This document shows, in pieces, positions 1-8,139 of a stretch of DNA of 64,000 nt (positions are counted from its first letter, which is position 1; every line of letters starts with the position of its first letter). This stretch comes from JABDCD01 sp964469525. Lineage in GTDB: Bacteria; Pseudomonadota; Alphaproteobacteria; Rickettsiales; SXRF01. The DNA lies in assembly GCA_964469525.1 (NCBI GenBank), contig CAYXYU010000007.1, positions 1 to 64,000 on the forward strand, in the 5' to 3' direction. The translations under genes were made by a program, and so were the position numbers. A model generated the notes under the pieces. It saw only the letters and a program-made list of their open reading frames with translations, had not been told where the DNA came from and did not search any database.

Positions 1-992
1 ATGAGTCGCGCCGCATCGACAACCAGCTGCGCGGCCGCTCCGGCCGCCAGGGCGATCCCGGCGCCTCGAAATTCTTCCTCTCGCTCGAGGACGATCTGAT
101 GCGCATCTTCGGCTCCGAGCGCATCGACGGCTTGCTGCAGAAGCTCGGCATGAAGGAAGACGAGGCGATCTTCCATCCTTGGATGACGCGGACGATCGAG
201 CGTGCGCAGCAGAAGGTGGAGCAGCGCAATTACGAGATCCGCAAGAACCTGCTCAAATATGACGACGTGATGAACGATCAGCGCAAGGTGATTTACGAGC
301 AGCGCATCGAGCTGATGGAGGCGTCCGACGTGTCGGAGACGATTGCCGCCATGCGCGAGGAGATCAACCACGACCTGGTGGTGGCGCATGTGCCGCCGAA
401 ATCCTATCCCGACGCGTGGCAGACCGAAGGGCTGGAGAAGGAGCTGTTCCGTGTCTACGGCCTGCATCTGCCGGTGGTGGACTGGGCGAAGGAGGAAGGC
501 ATCGCCGACGAAGAACTGACCAAGCGCATTGATGAAAACACCGCCGGTCATTTCGCGGAGAAGGCACAGAAATACGGCGACCCGATCATGCGCATGGCCG
601 AGAAGCGCATCCTGCTGCAGACGCTCGACCAGCTATGGAAGGACCATCTGCTGTCGCTCGACCATCTGCGTCAGGGCATCCATCTGCGCGGCTACGGCCA
701 GCGCGATCCGCTCAACGAGTACAAGCAGGAGGCCTTCACCCTGTTCGAATACATGCTGAACCATCTGCGCGAGATGGTGGTCAGCCGCCTGTCTCACCTC
801 GAGATCCACGTTGAGGCGCCGCCGCAGATGATGCCGCCGCCTTCCTCGCGCAAGATGTTCGAATCCCGCCAGGATCCTGCCGCCGGGTCAGCGCCGAAGC
901 TGGTGCCACCGACGCCAAAGGTCGGCCGCAATGAACCGTGCCCGTGCGGGAGCGGCAAGAAATATAAGCACTGCCACGGGGCGATTGCGTAA
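1..992 (+). CDS. secA: Preprotein translocase ATPase SecA, C-terminal part
   Basis: This is the 3' end of secA; the reading frame is already open at base 3 and the start lies outside the window. SecA is the motor ATPase that pushes unfolded preproteins through SecYEG. The visible part starts in the helicase core ([20 protein letters not shown], residues read from base 3), continues through the helical scaffold and wing ([20 protein letters not shown]), and ends in the small zinc-binding SEC-C tail ([19 protein letters not shown]), which binds SecB or phospholipid in studied relatives. The TAA stop is followed directly by an inverted-repeat element shared with convergent mlaF. Identification is very safe. 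Confidence 0.98.
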   Translation, partial: ESRRIDNQLRGRSGRQGDPGASKFFLSLEDDLMRIFGSERIDGLLQKLGMKEDEAIFHPWMTRTIERAQQKVEQRNYEIRKNLLKYDDVMNDQRKVIYEQRIELMEASDVSETIAAMREEINHDLVVAHVPPKSYPDAWQTEGLEKELFRVYGLHLPVVDWAKEEGIADEELTKRIDENTAGHFAEKAQKYGDPIMRMAEKRILLQTLDQLWKDHLLSLDHLRQGIHLRGYGQRDPLNEYKQEAFTLFEYMLNHLREMVVSRLSHLEIHVEAPPQMMPPPSSRKMFESRQDPAAGSAPKLVPPTPKVGRNEPCPCGSGKKYKHCHGAIA

Positions 993-1034
993 CCGTCATT
1001 GCGAGGAGCCGTAGGCAACGAAGCAATGACGGTT
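991..1034. repeat. Inverted repeat (CCGTCATT family) joining secA and mlaF ends
   Basis: Two perfect 12-bp arms, AACCGTCATTGC (991-1002) and GCAATGACGGTT (1023-1034), enclose 20 bp. The arms overlap the TAA stops of both convergent genes, so each gene reads TAA then CCGTCATTGC. It may act as a bidirectional terminator or RNA-stabilising hairpin. It is the shortest member of a family seen again at 23.9, 55.4, 62.2 and 62.7 kb. Confidence 0.85.
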
Positions 1035-1794
1035 ACACCCCCGCCGTGATCGGGCCTTCGGCGCGGCCGTGGACGAACTGGTCGACATGGTCGTTGCCGC
1101 TGCGATCGATGTCGCCGGCGGCACCCTGCCAGATGATCTTGCCGTGGTAGAGCATGGCCACCCACTGGGCGATCTTGCGCACGCTGGCCATGTCATGCGT
1201 AATGGAAAGGGTGGAAGCCCCGAGTTCGCTCGAGCATTTGACGATCAGCTGGTTGATGACATCGGCCATGATGGGATCGAGGCCGGTGGTCGGTTCGTCG
1301 AAGAAGATGATCTCGGGCTTGGCGGCGATGGCGCGGGCCAGCGCGACGCGCTTCTGCATGCCGCCCGACAGTTCGGCGGGCGACAGGTCGGCGACTTCCG
1401 GCTTCAGGCCTACAGCCTTGAGCTTTTCCTCGGCGAGCTGATGTGCCTCCCGGCGGCTGATCTGGTGGTTCTGGAGCAGCGCGAAGGTGATGTTCTCCCA
1501 CACCGGCAGCGAATCGAACAGTGCGCCGCCCTGGAACAGCATGCCGAACTTACGCATGACTTCCTGCCGCTCGCGCATGGACAGGTTCGTTACTTCCTCG
1601 CCGTCAATCATGATGCTGCCCGAATCGGGCGTGATGATGCCGAGGATGCATTTGAGCAGCACCGACTTGCCTGACCCGGAACCGCCGATCACGACGACGG
1701 ATTCGCCCTGGCCTATCGTGAGGTCGATGCCGTCCAGCACGACTTTCCTGCCGAAGGACTTGCATAGGTTTTTGACTTCGATTTTGGCGGTCAT
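1033..1794 (-). CDS. mlaF: Phospholipid-transport ABC ATPase MlaF
   Basis: Cytoplasmic ATPase of an Mla-type system that moves phospholipids between the envelope membranes. The 253-residue protein has a Walker A (GGSGSGKSVLLK, about residue 38), the signature LSGGMQKRVALARAIA and a Walker B (IIFFDEPTTGLDP), in the MlaF-type arrangement. Its ATG overlaps the TGA of mlaE by one base (TGATG), so the two are translationally coupled. The substrate-binding partner MlaD is not here but is encoded about 46 kb away at 47649-48143. The stop codon lies on an arm of the 991-1034 repeat. An organic-solvent-resistance ABC ATPase (Ttg2A) is the same family. Confidence 0.93.
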   Translation of the reverse strand: MTAKIEVKNLCKSFGRKVVLDGIDLTIGQGESVVVIGGSGSGKSVLLKCILGIITPDSGSIMIDGEEVTNLSMRERQEVMRKFGMLFQGGALFDSLPVWENITFALLQNHQISRREAHQLAEEKLKAVGLKPEVADLSPAELSGGMQKRVALARAIAAKPEIIFFDEPTTGLDPIMADVINQLIVKCSSELGASTLSITHDMASVRKIAQWVAMLYHGKIIWQGAAGDIDRSGNDHVDQFVHGRAEGPITAGV

Positions 1795-2567
1795 CAGTCG
1801 GCAAACAGAATGGCGGTGAGGAAATAATTCGACAGCAGGATCAGGATCGAGGCGGAGACAACGGCATGGGTGGTGGCAGCGCCGACCCCTTGCGCTCCGC
1901 CTTTCGAGTGGAAGCCGTGATAGCAGCCCATCAGCGTGATGATGAAGCCGAATACCGACGCCTTGATCAGCCCGGACACCACGTCCTTGGTCTCCAGGAA
2001 TTCCACTGTGCTTTTAAGGTATGGTATCGGCGAGAAGCCGAGCTCATGCACCGAGACCATATAGCCGCCGAACACGCCGATGATGTCGCCAATCAGCACC
2101 AGCACCGGCAGCATGGTGATGCCGGCGAGCAGGCGCGGCAGCACGAGGTATTTATACGGATCGGTCGAGAGCGTGGTCAGCGCATCGATCTGCTCGGTAA
2201 CGCGCATGGTTCCGATTTCGGCGGCATAGGCGGCTCCGATGCGGCCCGCCACCATCAGTCCGGCCAGCACCGGCCCCAGCTCCCGCGTGATGGAGAGCAC
2301 AACGACGATGGCGATCGAGCTTTCGGCATTGAAGCGTGAAAAGCCGGAATAGCTCTGCAGCGCCAGTACGGCGCCGGTGAAGATGGCGGTGAGTCCAACC
2401 ACCGGCAGCGAGTAATAGCCGAGCTCAATAAGCTGCTTCATGAGCATCTTGCCGTAAAAGGGTGGGCGGAACAGGCCGCTCATGCTCGCCCACACGAAAA
2501 TCGCCACGCGGCCGATGGCGGCGAGGAACTCGAAGAACATGCGTCCGATAGGCGCGAGGAAGTTCAT
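1794..2567 (-). CDS. mlaE: Phospholipid-transport ABC permease MlaE
   Basis: Inner-membrane permease of the Mla lipid transporter, partner of MlaF. The 257 residues contain several hydrophobic segments and the family hallmark TRELGPVLAGLMVAGRIGA near residue 95, followed by a conserved acidic and Arg-containing segment (EIGTMRVTEQIDAL). The length matches the MlaE/DUF140 family. The ATG at 2567 has no obvious Shine-Dalgarno sequence; upstream lies the AT-rich gap 2568-3088. First gene of the mlaE-mlaF pair. MlaB and MlaC were not seen in the window. Confidence 0.92.
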   Translation of the reverse strand: MNFLAPIGRMFFEFLAAIGRVAIFVWASMSGLFRPPFYGKMLMKQLIELGYYSLPVVGLTAIFTGAVLALQSYSGFSRFNAESSIAIVVVLSITRELGPVLAGLMVAGRIGAAYAAEIGTMRVTEQIDALTTLSTDPYKYLVLPRLLAGITMLPVLVLIGDIIGVFGGYMVSVHELGFSPIPYLKSTVEFLETKDVVSGLIKASVFGFIITLMGCYHGFHSKGGAQGVGAATTHAVVSASILILLSNYFLTAILFAD

Positions 2568-2832
2568 GCAAGCGTTTTAAGGGAGAAAAAAAAAGAAGTC
2601 AAAGAAGGGGAAACTTATTTTCTCAGTAAGGAAATACTTAAGAGAGTTGATTAACAGAAAAGTATGTCAAGTATTTAATTTAAAAAAATATCCAATTAAA
2701 TCAAAAGATTATTTTATTGAGATTATATATTTCTAGATTTCTATTGGATATCATATTTAAAATTGATATAAGTAATTAGAAGATGAGATAAGGGAAGTGA
2801 GTAGTGTCCCGGACTCCTAGATCAGAAGAGGG

Positions 2833-2931
2833 CTAACTCTTTAGATCAGTAAAGCACTTAATCAGTAAAACAAAGATTTTGGCGATATCCAGATAGTCTC
2901 TGGGTCGCCATTTTTCTTTCTTTTCTTTCAT
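2833..2931 (-). CDS. Candidate 32-residue small protein
   Basis: A short frame too small for ordinary ORF calling. It begins ATG at 2931 and ends TAG at 2833. GGAGGAGCTT stands directly before the ATG, the strongest ribosome site in the neighbourhood. The peptide is MKEKKEKWRPRDYLD followed by IAKIFVLLIKCFTDLKS: a very basic N-terminus, then an amphipathic or short hydrophobic stretch. It has no relative I recognise. A promoter-like pair (3064-3092) and a leader with three hairpins precede it, so it could be a leader peptide, a small membrane-associated peptide or a toxin-like peptide. Function unknown; the signal is the ribosome site and not homology. Confidence 0.45.
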   Translation of the reverse strand: MKEKKEKWRPRDYLDIAKIFVLLIKCFTDLKS

Positions 2932-3057
2932 AAGCTCCTCCAATTATAGAGAGATTAATGAGAAAAGGTCTCATCACCTTACAAGCACCATGCTTGCCTT
3001 GCTTTCAAGCATTGGTCTTATAGGTGCTCTCTTAATCAGAGGCCGGGCTCACTACCC
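2932..3057 (-). promoter_or_regulatory. Structured leader upstream of the 32-codon ORF
   Basis: The predicted transcript between the promoter and the small ORF can form several short perfect hairpins on the minus strand: ATGAGA/TCTCAT around CCTTT, CAAGCA/TGCTTG around TGG, and TGCTT/AAGCA. This much local pairing in about 125 nt, directly upstream of GGAGGAG, suggests a regulated leader. No known riboswitch was recognised. Confidence 0.3.
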
Positions 3058-3063
3058 GATTAG

Positions 3064-3092
3064 AATATAACTTATTTGAAAAGTTACGTTAA
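3064..3092 (-). promoter_or_regulatory. Putative sigma-70 promoter for the 32-codon ORF
   Basis: On the minus strand TTAACG (3087-3092) is followed after exactly 17 bp by TATATT (3064-3069). Four of six and five of six bases match the -35 and -10 consensus. It overlaps the end of alr, which is transcribed in the same direction. Confidence 0.4.
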
Positions 3093-4156
3093 GAGTTTTT
3101 ATAAAGTCGCTTCACCCGCCGCCCTAGGCGCGTGAATATCTCGTAGCCGATGGTGTTACAGGCGGTGGCCACGTCATCCACCGTCTGTTCTTTATTGATG
3201 AACTCGGCGCGTATCTCCGGCGCCAGCAGGCGCTCCGGCACGCCGCTTACATCCAGCGCCAGCATGTCCATCGAGATGCGTCCAATGATAGGAACCTTGT
3301 GCCCGGCGACATAGGCGAAGCCGCGGTTGCTTAAAGAGCGGAAGTAGCCGTCGGCGTAGCCGATACCGGCGATGGCGATGCGGCTGCCTTTTTTCGCCTG
3401 GAACGTGGCGTCATACCCCACGGTTTCATCGCGTTCGAGCGTGCGTATCTGCAGCAGCGGGGCGGACAGAATCGCGACCGGCTGCATCGGATTCTTCCCT
3501 TTGGCCGGGTTGATGCCATAGAGGGCGCAACCGGGCCGGGCGAGGTCGAAATGGAACGCGGGCGGCAGAAAAATTCCCGCCGAGTTGCACAGGCTGGCGC
3601 GCACTCCCGAAAACAAGGCAAGTGCCGTCCGAAAACGGTCCAGCTGCTGCGCGTTCTGCGGATGTTCCGGTGCATCGGCGCAGGCAAGGTGCGACATGAG
3701 GAGTGTGCAGTTGGCGGTTGGCGGTTGGCGGTCGATCACAATCTTTACATCATACTCGCTTAATCCCAGCCGGGTCATACCGGTATCGACGTGGAGCATA
3801 TATTCCAGTCGCTGGCCGCCCGCTGCCAGTCGCTGGTATTGCTCCAGCGTATTCACCACCGGCGTCAGTCGGTAATGGGCGTAGTCATTCTCCTCGTGGG
3901 CAAACAGGCCGTTAAACACGCTAATGGCTGCCTCCGGCAGAATGGCGCGCAGCTCAACCCCTTCCTCCAGCGTGGCGACAAAGAACTCGTGGCAGCCTTC
4001 CTGCCACAAGGTTTTCCCAACCGCCTCGATGCCCATGCCGTAGGCGTTGGCCTTGACGACGGCGGCAACGGCTTTCTTCGCATGGCGGGACTTCAGCAGA
4101 CGGTAATTGGCGGCGATGGCGGAAAGATCGACTTCGAGGGTCGCGGCAGGATGCAT
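3089..4156 (-). CDS. alr: Alanine racemase
   Basis: PLP-dependent enzyme interconverting L- and D-alanine for peptidoglycan. The 355 residues are a normal length. The PLP lysine lies in VVKANAYGMG (about residue 34), and the family motifs LHVDTGMTRLGL, MSHLACADAPEHP and GRISMDMLALDVS are present. The ATG overlaps the dnaB stop (TAATG), so it is the last gene of the rpsF-rpsR-DUF2232-rplI-dnaB-alr series. Oddity: three perfect tandem copies of TTGGCGG (3711-3731) encode the segment RQPPTAN just before MSHLACAD, where relatives usually have unrelated sequence; it may be part of the palindromic-repeat expansion described elsewhere. Confidence 0.95.
   Translation of the reverse strand: MHPAATLEVDLSAIAANYRLLKSRHAKKAVAAVVKANAYGMGIEAVGKTLWQEGCHEFFVATLEEGVELRAILPEAAISVFNGLFAHEENDYAHYRLTPVVNTLEQYQRLAAGGQRLEYMLHVDTGMTRLGLSEYDVKIVIDRQPPTANCTLLMSHLACADAPEHPQNAQQLDRFRTALALFSGVRASLCNSAGIFLPPAFHFDLARPGCALYGINPAKGKNPMQPVAILSAPLLQIRTLERDETVGYDATFQAKKGSRIAIAGIGYADGYFRSLSNRGFAYVAGHKVPIIGRISMDMLALDVSGVPERLLAPEIRAEFINKEQTVDDVATACNTIGYEIFTRLGRRVKRLYKNS
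3711..3731. repeat. Three tandem 7-mers inside alr
   Basis: TTGGCGG occurs three times head to tail. Twenty-one bases keep the alr frame and add seven codons. The unit resembles the short reiterated units of the palindromes in the 33.3 kb oxidoreductase and near rpsF. Confidence 0.7.
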
Positions 4157-5649
4157 TAGCGCTGCTCGTAGCCGTCCGCCAGGTTGTCGAACTGGGTGAG
4201 GCTGGCGTCGAAGCGCAGCTTGACGTTGCCGATTGGGCCGTTGCGGTGCTTGGCGACGATCACCTCGGCCACATTCATGGCACGGTCCATGTCCTGCTGC
4301 CAGGTGGCATGCTCGGGGGTGCCTTCCTTGGGCTGCTCGCGCGCGATGTAATATTCCTCGCGGAAGATGAACATCACCACGTCGGCGTCCTGCTCGATTG
4401 AGCCCGAGTCGCGCAGGTCGGCCAGCTGCGGTATTTTGTCGCGCGGCTTGGTGCCGCGGTTTTCCACCTGGCGCGACAGCTGCGACAGCGCCAGCACAGG
4501 CACGTCGAGCTCCTTGGCAATGGCCTTCAGGCCCTGCGTGATCTCCGATACTTCCTGCACGCGGTTATTGAGCGCGAGCGAAGCGCTGCCGCGTACCAGC
4601 TGCAGGTAATCTACCACCACCAGCTTCAGATTATGCATGCGTTTCAGGCGCCGCGCGCGCGAGCGCAGGCTGGAGATGGACAGGGCGGGCGTATCATCGA
4701 TGAAGAAGGGGAGGGAGGCCATCTGAGTGCTGGTACGCACCAGATGGCTGAACTGATCGGAGGAAATCTTTCCATGCAGGATTTTGGCGGAGTTCAGCTT
4801 GCTGGCGCTCGACAGCATGCGCGTCGTCAGCTGCTCGGCGGACATTTCAAGCGAGAAGAAACCGACGCAGCCGGTGTCTTTGGCGCTCATTCCTTTATCC
4901 TTATCCTCCACGAGCGACAGGCAGGCATTATAGGCGATATTGACGGCCAGGGCCGTTTTCCCCATCGACGGGCGGCCGGCGAGAATCAGCAGGTCGGAGC
5001 GCTGCAGCCCGCCCAGCAGGTTGTCCAGATCCTTGAGGCACGTCGGCAAGCCGACCAGGCCGCTATTGCGAATGGCGTGATCGGCATGGTTGATTGCCTG
5101 AGTCAGCGAATGGCGGATGGCTTTGAAGCCACGGTCGGCGCTGCCTTCCATCGACAGGTTAAACAGCTTGTGCTCGGCCTCCTCGATCTGTTCGACCGCC
5201 GGCTTATCGAGCTTGTGCTCATAGGCGGTGTTAACCACCTCCTCGCCGATACCGATCAGCTGGCGTTTCAGCGCCAGGTCGTAAATCATACGGCTGTAAT
5301 CGGCAATGTTGATGACAGTGATGGCGGAGACTGCCAGCTTGGCCAGGTAGGCCGCTCCGCCGATGTCAGCGAGCGTCGGGTCCTGGTCGAAATAGGGCTT
5401 GAGCGTGACCGGGTTGGCAATCAGTCCCTTGTCGTGGAATTTGTGGATGGCCTCGAAAATTCGCTGGTGTACCGGCTCATAGAAATGCTCGAACCGCAGC
5501 TGGTCGCCGATATGCTGGAGCGCATCGTTATTGACCAGGAGCGCCCCGAGCAACGCCTGCTCCGCCTCGATGTTGCACGGCGCTTCACGGTAAGGCGCTT
5601 CAATGCTCTCTTTCAGCAGTTCAGGGTTCGCGGTGAGGATGGAAGCCAT
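4156..5649 (-). CDS. dnaB: Replicative DNA helicase DnaB
   Basis: Hexameric helicase that unwinds DNA at the replication fork. The 497 residues have the N-terminal DnaG-interacting domain (PCNIEAEQALLGALLVN, about residue 25) and the RecA-like C-terminal domain with Walker A AGRPSMGKTALAV (about residue 225), the Walker B region LKLVVVDYLQLV, and the RDSGSIEQDADVV motif. It sits between rplI and alr on the minus strand. Its stop overlaps the alr start; a palindromic repeat separates it from rplI. No intein is visible. Confidence 0.97.
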   Translation of the reverse strand: MASILTANPELLKESIEAPYREAPCNIEAEQALLGALLVNNDALQHIGDQLRFEHFYEPVHQRIFEAIHKFHDKGLIANPVTLKPYFDQDPTLADIGGAAYLAKLAVSAITVINIADYSRMIYDLALKRQLIGIGEEVVNTAYEHKLDKPAVEQIEEAEHKLFNLSMEGSADRGFKAIRHSLTQAINHADHAIRNSGLVGLPTCLKDLDNLLGGLQRSDLLILAGRPSMGKTALAVNIAYNACLSLVEDKDKGMSAKDTGCVGFFSLEMSAEQLTTRMLSSASKLNSAKILHGKISSDQFSHLVRTSTQMASLPFFIDDTPALSISSLRSRARRLKRMHNLKLVVVDYLQLVRGSASLALNNRVQEVSEITQGLKAIAKELDVPVLALSQLSRQVENRGTKPRDKIPQLADLRDSGSIEQDADVVMFIFREEYYIAREQPKEGTPEHATWQQDMDRAMNVAEVIVAKHRNGPIGNVKLRFDASLTQFDNLADGYEQR

Positions 5650-5654
5650 GGGTA

Positions 5655-5725
5655 GTTGCCGGTTGCTGGTTACCAGTTGCTAGTAATAGAGCGGCAACGG
5701 GCCGTTGACAACCAGCAACTGGTTA
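5655..5725. repeat. Palindromic repeat between dnaB and rplI
   Basis: CCGGTTGCTGGTT (5659-5671) pairs, with one mismatch, with AACCAGCAACTGG (5710-5722). A further CCAGTTGCTAG (5673-5683) repeats the same unit. The TAA stop of rplI (5723-5725) sits at the tip of the right arm. The reiterated CCAGTTGC unit is typical of the degenerate palindromes in this window. Confidence 0.7.
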
Positions 5726-6181
5726 CGCGGCTTCGTGTTCAACGCGAGTGATGTTGACCGTAATAGTGGCGGTGACTTCGGCGTGCAGCGTCAGGCGGAC
5801 TTTGTATTCGCCGGTGGTCTTGATGCTGCCCAGCATGACGATCTGGCTTTTCGGGATGTCGTGGCCGGCTTCCTTCAGCGCCTCGGCGAGGTCGCGCACG
5901 GTGACCGAGCCGTAGAGCTTGCCTTCCTGGCTGGCCTGACGAACGAGGGTCAGAGTGGTGCCGTCGAGCTTTTTGGCCTCTGCTTCGGCGGCGGCCTTGG
6001 CCTTGGCGTTCTGTTCTTCGATCAGGTGGCGGCGCTCTTCGAACACTTTCTTGTTCTCTTCGCTGGCGCGCAGCGCTTTCTTGCGGGGAATGAGGAAGTT
6101 GCGGGCATAGCCATTCTTCACCTTCACTACGTCGCCGATACCGCCCAGACGGGCAATGCGTTCCAATAAGATAACTTCCAT
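5723..6181 (-). CDS. rplI: 50S ribosomal protein L9
   Basis: Large-subunit protein bound to 23S rRNA near the L1 stalk. The 152 residues start MEVILLERIARLGGIGD, contain the signature KVKNGYARNFLIPRKKA (about residues 20-36), then the Ala/Glu-rich connecting helix (NAKAKAAAEAEAKKLDG) and the C-terminal domain (GKLYGSVTVRDLAEAL). Order rpsF-rpsR-DUF2232-rplI-dnaB is a common bacterial arrangement. The stop codon lies in the arm of a palindrome (5655-5725). Confidence 0.98.
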   Translation of the reverse strand: MEVILLERIARLGGIGDVVKVKNGYARNFLIPRKKALRASEENKKVFEERRHLIEEQNAKAKAAAEAEAKKLDGTTLTLVRQASQEGKLYGSVTVRDLAEALKEAGHDIPKSQIVMLGSIKTTGEYKVRLTLHAEVTATITVNITRVEHEAA

Positions 6182-6242
6182 GACCTGATCTCCTGCTATA
6201 GCTAAGAGGTTAATAATATTTCGCCACCGGGCGAAAAAGGGG

Positions 6243-7166
6243 CTAATGTTTAGATGAATTTTTACTGACTGACAAGCCCTTAATCTGATGCATGATGCCC
6301 ATGCCCGAAAGAATCAGGGCTGGCCAGAACAGGACGAAAATGACCAGATAGATGAAAAACAGGAAAAGTCCACGGCTTGGCCAAGATGCGCTGGTTTGGT
6401 GCATCAGCGCTGCGCCGCACAGGAAATAGGGCAGCATCAGCGAAACCAGAGTGGATTTACCCAGGAAGCGCATATCCGGGCTGCCGATCAGCGAGGCGAG
6501 GGCGCAGATGGCGAGCAGCGTCAGCATCCAGCCCGGCGGGATGAAGGGCACGATGGTAAAGTCGGGGCGCTGCTGCATATCTTTTTTCGCCAGTACCTTA
6601 TGAGCCAGCCAGGCATGGCCGTACAGTGCCAGCCCCCATAGCCAGGTGGAAATGGAGAAAATCAGGAAAGAGAGTTGGCCAGCCATGGCATCGATAACCG
6701 GAGCAAACTCGCTCTCGAAGCCGGCAAAGGCACTGCGGATGCTTTGGCCGATCATGGCGGAGATGCCCTCCTCCGTGGCGTAGTATGCTGCCATCAGCGC
6801 GACCGTGGCGCAGGCATAGAGGGTGAGGCCGTTGATGATGAGCCCGACCGGATACCATTGTAGTTCTTCGACGCTTTCCCGCCGGCGCATCGCCTTCGTA
6901 GCGATATACCAGGCGGGCAGCCCGAAAAAGAAGGCGAAAATCAGGGCAATCGGCAATCCCCCCGCCAGGGCGATCAGCAGGCTGGCCAACAATGCGGCAT
7001 AAAACGCCAGCTCACTTCGGCGTCCCATGCCGGCTACCAGCAGCGGTAGGGTGGGGATGAACATGAACAGAAAGCCAAGGCCAGCCCCGATCACAAAGAG
7101 AAACAGCCCGCCAGCGAGCAGCCCGGCGATGAGAATGGCGGCGATGTCCTTGTTGGATAAGTGCAT
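6243..7166 (-). CDS. DUF2232-type multi-pass membrane protein
   Basis: A 307-residue, highly hydrophobic protein with about seven or eight membrane segments, including residues near 12-35, 50-80, 115-135 and several in the second half. Its place between rpsR and rplI and its general appearance fit the DUF2232 (YybS-like) family found there in many alphaproteobacteria. Molecular role unknown; a transporter-like or S-component-like fold has been suggested for relatives. The ATG at 7166 directly touches the arm of a palindromic repeat and has no Shine-Dalgarno sequence, so translation may be inefficient or the start may have been remodelled by the repeat. Confidence 0.75.
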   Translation of the reverse strand: MHLSNKDIAAILIAGLLAGGLFLFVIGAGLGFLFMFIPTLPLLVAGMGRRSELAFYAALLASLLIALAGGLPIALIFAFFFGLPAWYIATKAMRRRESVEELQWYPVGLIINGLTLYACATVALMAAYYATEEGISAMIGQSIRSAFAGFESEFAPVIDAMAGQLSFLIFSISTWLWGLALYGHAWLAHKVLAKKDMQQRPDFTIVPFIPPGWMLTLLAICALASLIGSPDMRFLGKSTLVSLMLPYFLCGAALMHQTSASWPSRGLFLFFIYLVIFVLFWPALILSGMGIMHQIKGLSVSKNSSKH

Positions 7167-7218
7167 AGTGCTTAGTGCCTGGTGCCTAGAATAATGCGTA
7201 AGCGAGCACTAAGCACTA
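7166..7218. repeat. Palindrome between rpsR and the DUF2232 gene
   Basis: Perfect 13-bp arms TAGTGCTTAGTGC (7166-7178) and GCACTAAGCACTA (7206-7218). Each arm is itself a doubled TAGTGCT unit. The left arm touches the start codon of the DUF2232 gene. Confidence 0.8.
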
Positions 7219-7238
7219 AAAACTAAGCCAAGGAGGCG

Positions 7239-7505
7239 CTATTTAGTGACAAACGGCAGCAATGCGAGGTTGCGGGCGCGCTTAATGGCGCTCGCCAACA
7301 CGCGCTGTTTCTTATGCGACACCGAGGTGATGCGCGAAGGCAGAATTTTACCGCGCTCGGAGACGAAGCGCGACAGCAACTTCACGTCCTTATAATCGAT
7401 CTTCGGGGCGTTGGCGCCGGTGAGCGGGCAGGTCTTCTTGCGGCGGAAAAACACCTTGCGGCCCTGTCCGCCGCCGGTGCCATCCTGAGTTTTTTCCATG
7501 GCCAT
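7239..7505 (-). CDS. rpsR: 30S ribosomal protein S18
   Basis: Small-subunit protein that pairs with S6 on the platform. The 88 residues carry the S18 signature ([20 protein letters not shown] followed by [13 protein letters not shown] and [18 protein letters not shown] sequence). The short Gly-rich N-terminal lead ([15 protein letters not shown]) is slightly longer than in E. coli. It lies 11 bp downstream of rpsF in the same direction. Confidence 0.97.
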   Translation of the reverse strand: MAMEKTQDGTGGGQGRKVFFRRKKTCPLTGANAPKIDYKDVKLLSRFVSERGKILPSRITSVSHKKQRVLASAIKRARNLALLPFVTK

Positions 7506-7516
7506 GATTCTACTTC

Positions 7517-7909
7517 CTAACTTGCGGTTTCTTCGGTGGCAGCCGGTTCGGCGGTCTCGCCTGCATCGGCAACATCGTCGCGGCTGCGCGCCTGCTGCAT
7601 CATCACCGACGGGGTGGCATCGAGCTCATCGACGCGCACCGTCAGGGCGCGGATGATGTCTTCGTTGATGCGCATGTTGCGCTCCATCTCCTTGATGGCC
7701 GCCGCCGGGGCTTCGACGCCGAGCATGGCATAATGGCCCTTGCGGTTCTTCTGGATGCGGTAGGCGAGGCTCTTTAAGCCCCAATATTCGTTCTTCACTA
7801 CCTTGCCGCCGCCCTGTTCGATGATACCTCCCAGGCTTTCAGCCAGCTTGGTCACGTCCTGGCGGGAGAGGTCCTGACGGGCGATGAAGGTGCTTTCGTA
7901 AAACGCCAT
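7517..7909 (-). CDS. rpsF: 30S ribosomal protein S6
   Basis: Small-subunit platform protein, partner of S18. The 130 residues start [15 protein letters not shown] and contain [19 protein letters not shown] and [12 protein letters not shown], typical of S6, followed by an acidic Ala/Glu-rich tail of about 25 residues. It is the first gene of the minus-strand ribosomal-replication series and is divergent from fabD. A promoter-like pair lies about 75 bp upstream (7982-8009). AGGAG stands about 12 bases before the ATG, a rather long spacing. Confidence 0.97.
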   Translation of the reverse strand: MAFYESTFIARQDLSRQDVTKLAESLGGIIEQGGGKVVKNEYWGLKSLAYRIQKNRKGHYAMLGVEAPAAAIKEMERNMRINEDIIRALTVRVDELDATPSVMMQQARSRDDVADAGETAEPAATEETAS

Positions 7910-7981
7910 ATGCTATTTAATCTCCTGAAATACCGAGGGTTTTGTAACGCCAGCGGCAAAAATCCATCAAAAGGGCTATAA

Positions 7982-8009
7982 CTAATAGCCATTCTGATGC
8001 GGATTGCAA
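7982..8009 (-). promoter_or_regulatory. Putative promoter of the rpsF series
   Basis: On the minus strand TTGCAA (8004-8009) is followed after 16 bp by TATTAG (7982-7987). Position, strand and spacing fit a sigma-70 promoter for rpsF-rpsR and downstream genes. Confidence 0.4.
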
Positions 8010-8017
8010 GGAAAAAT

Positions 8018-8099
8018 AGTGACCAGTGGCGAGTGCCAAGCGGCAAAAGAAAGAGGGCAAGTGCCGTTCCTTGTCACCTGCCACTTGCCACATCCCACT
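8018..8099. repeat. Imperfect palindrome upstream of fabD
   Basis: The left part (8018-8045) and the reverse complement of the right part (8060-8099) share the pattern AGTG-4 bases-GTGGC-1-AGTG. The units AGTGGC, GAGTGCC and CAAGTGCC recur. It lies between the divergent rpsF and fabD, where it lengthens the upstream region of both. Confidence 0.55.
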
Positions 8100-8139
8100 A
8101 TTTCTACTACTAATCCAGCCTTTGCAGAAGGATAACAAC

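Larger units (their letters stand above)
2568..3088. other. AT-rich intergenic island between mlaE and alr
   Basis: About 520 bp, clearly richer in A+T than the surrounding genes, especially 2580-2800, which is mostly A/T tracts with no convincing reading frame. The right half (2833-3092) holds a candidate promoter, a structured leader and a 32-codon ORF on the minus strand, annotated separately. Short direct repeats (for example ATCAGTAAA at 2845 and 2861) are present. No transposase remnant or tRNA was recognised. Composition suggests acquired or rapidly evolving DNA, but this is inference. Confidence 0.7.

Noticed and set aside
2990..3070. A 26-codon hydrophobic frame on the plus strand (MLALLSSIGLIGALLIRGRA...)
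   Set aside because: No ribosome site upstream, and the opposite strand has a much better supported small ORF and leader.
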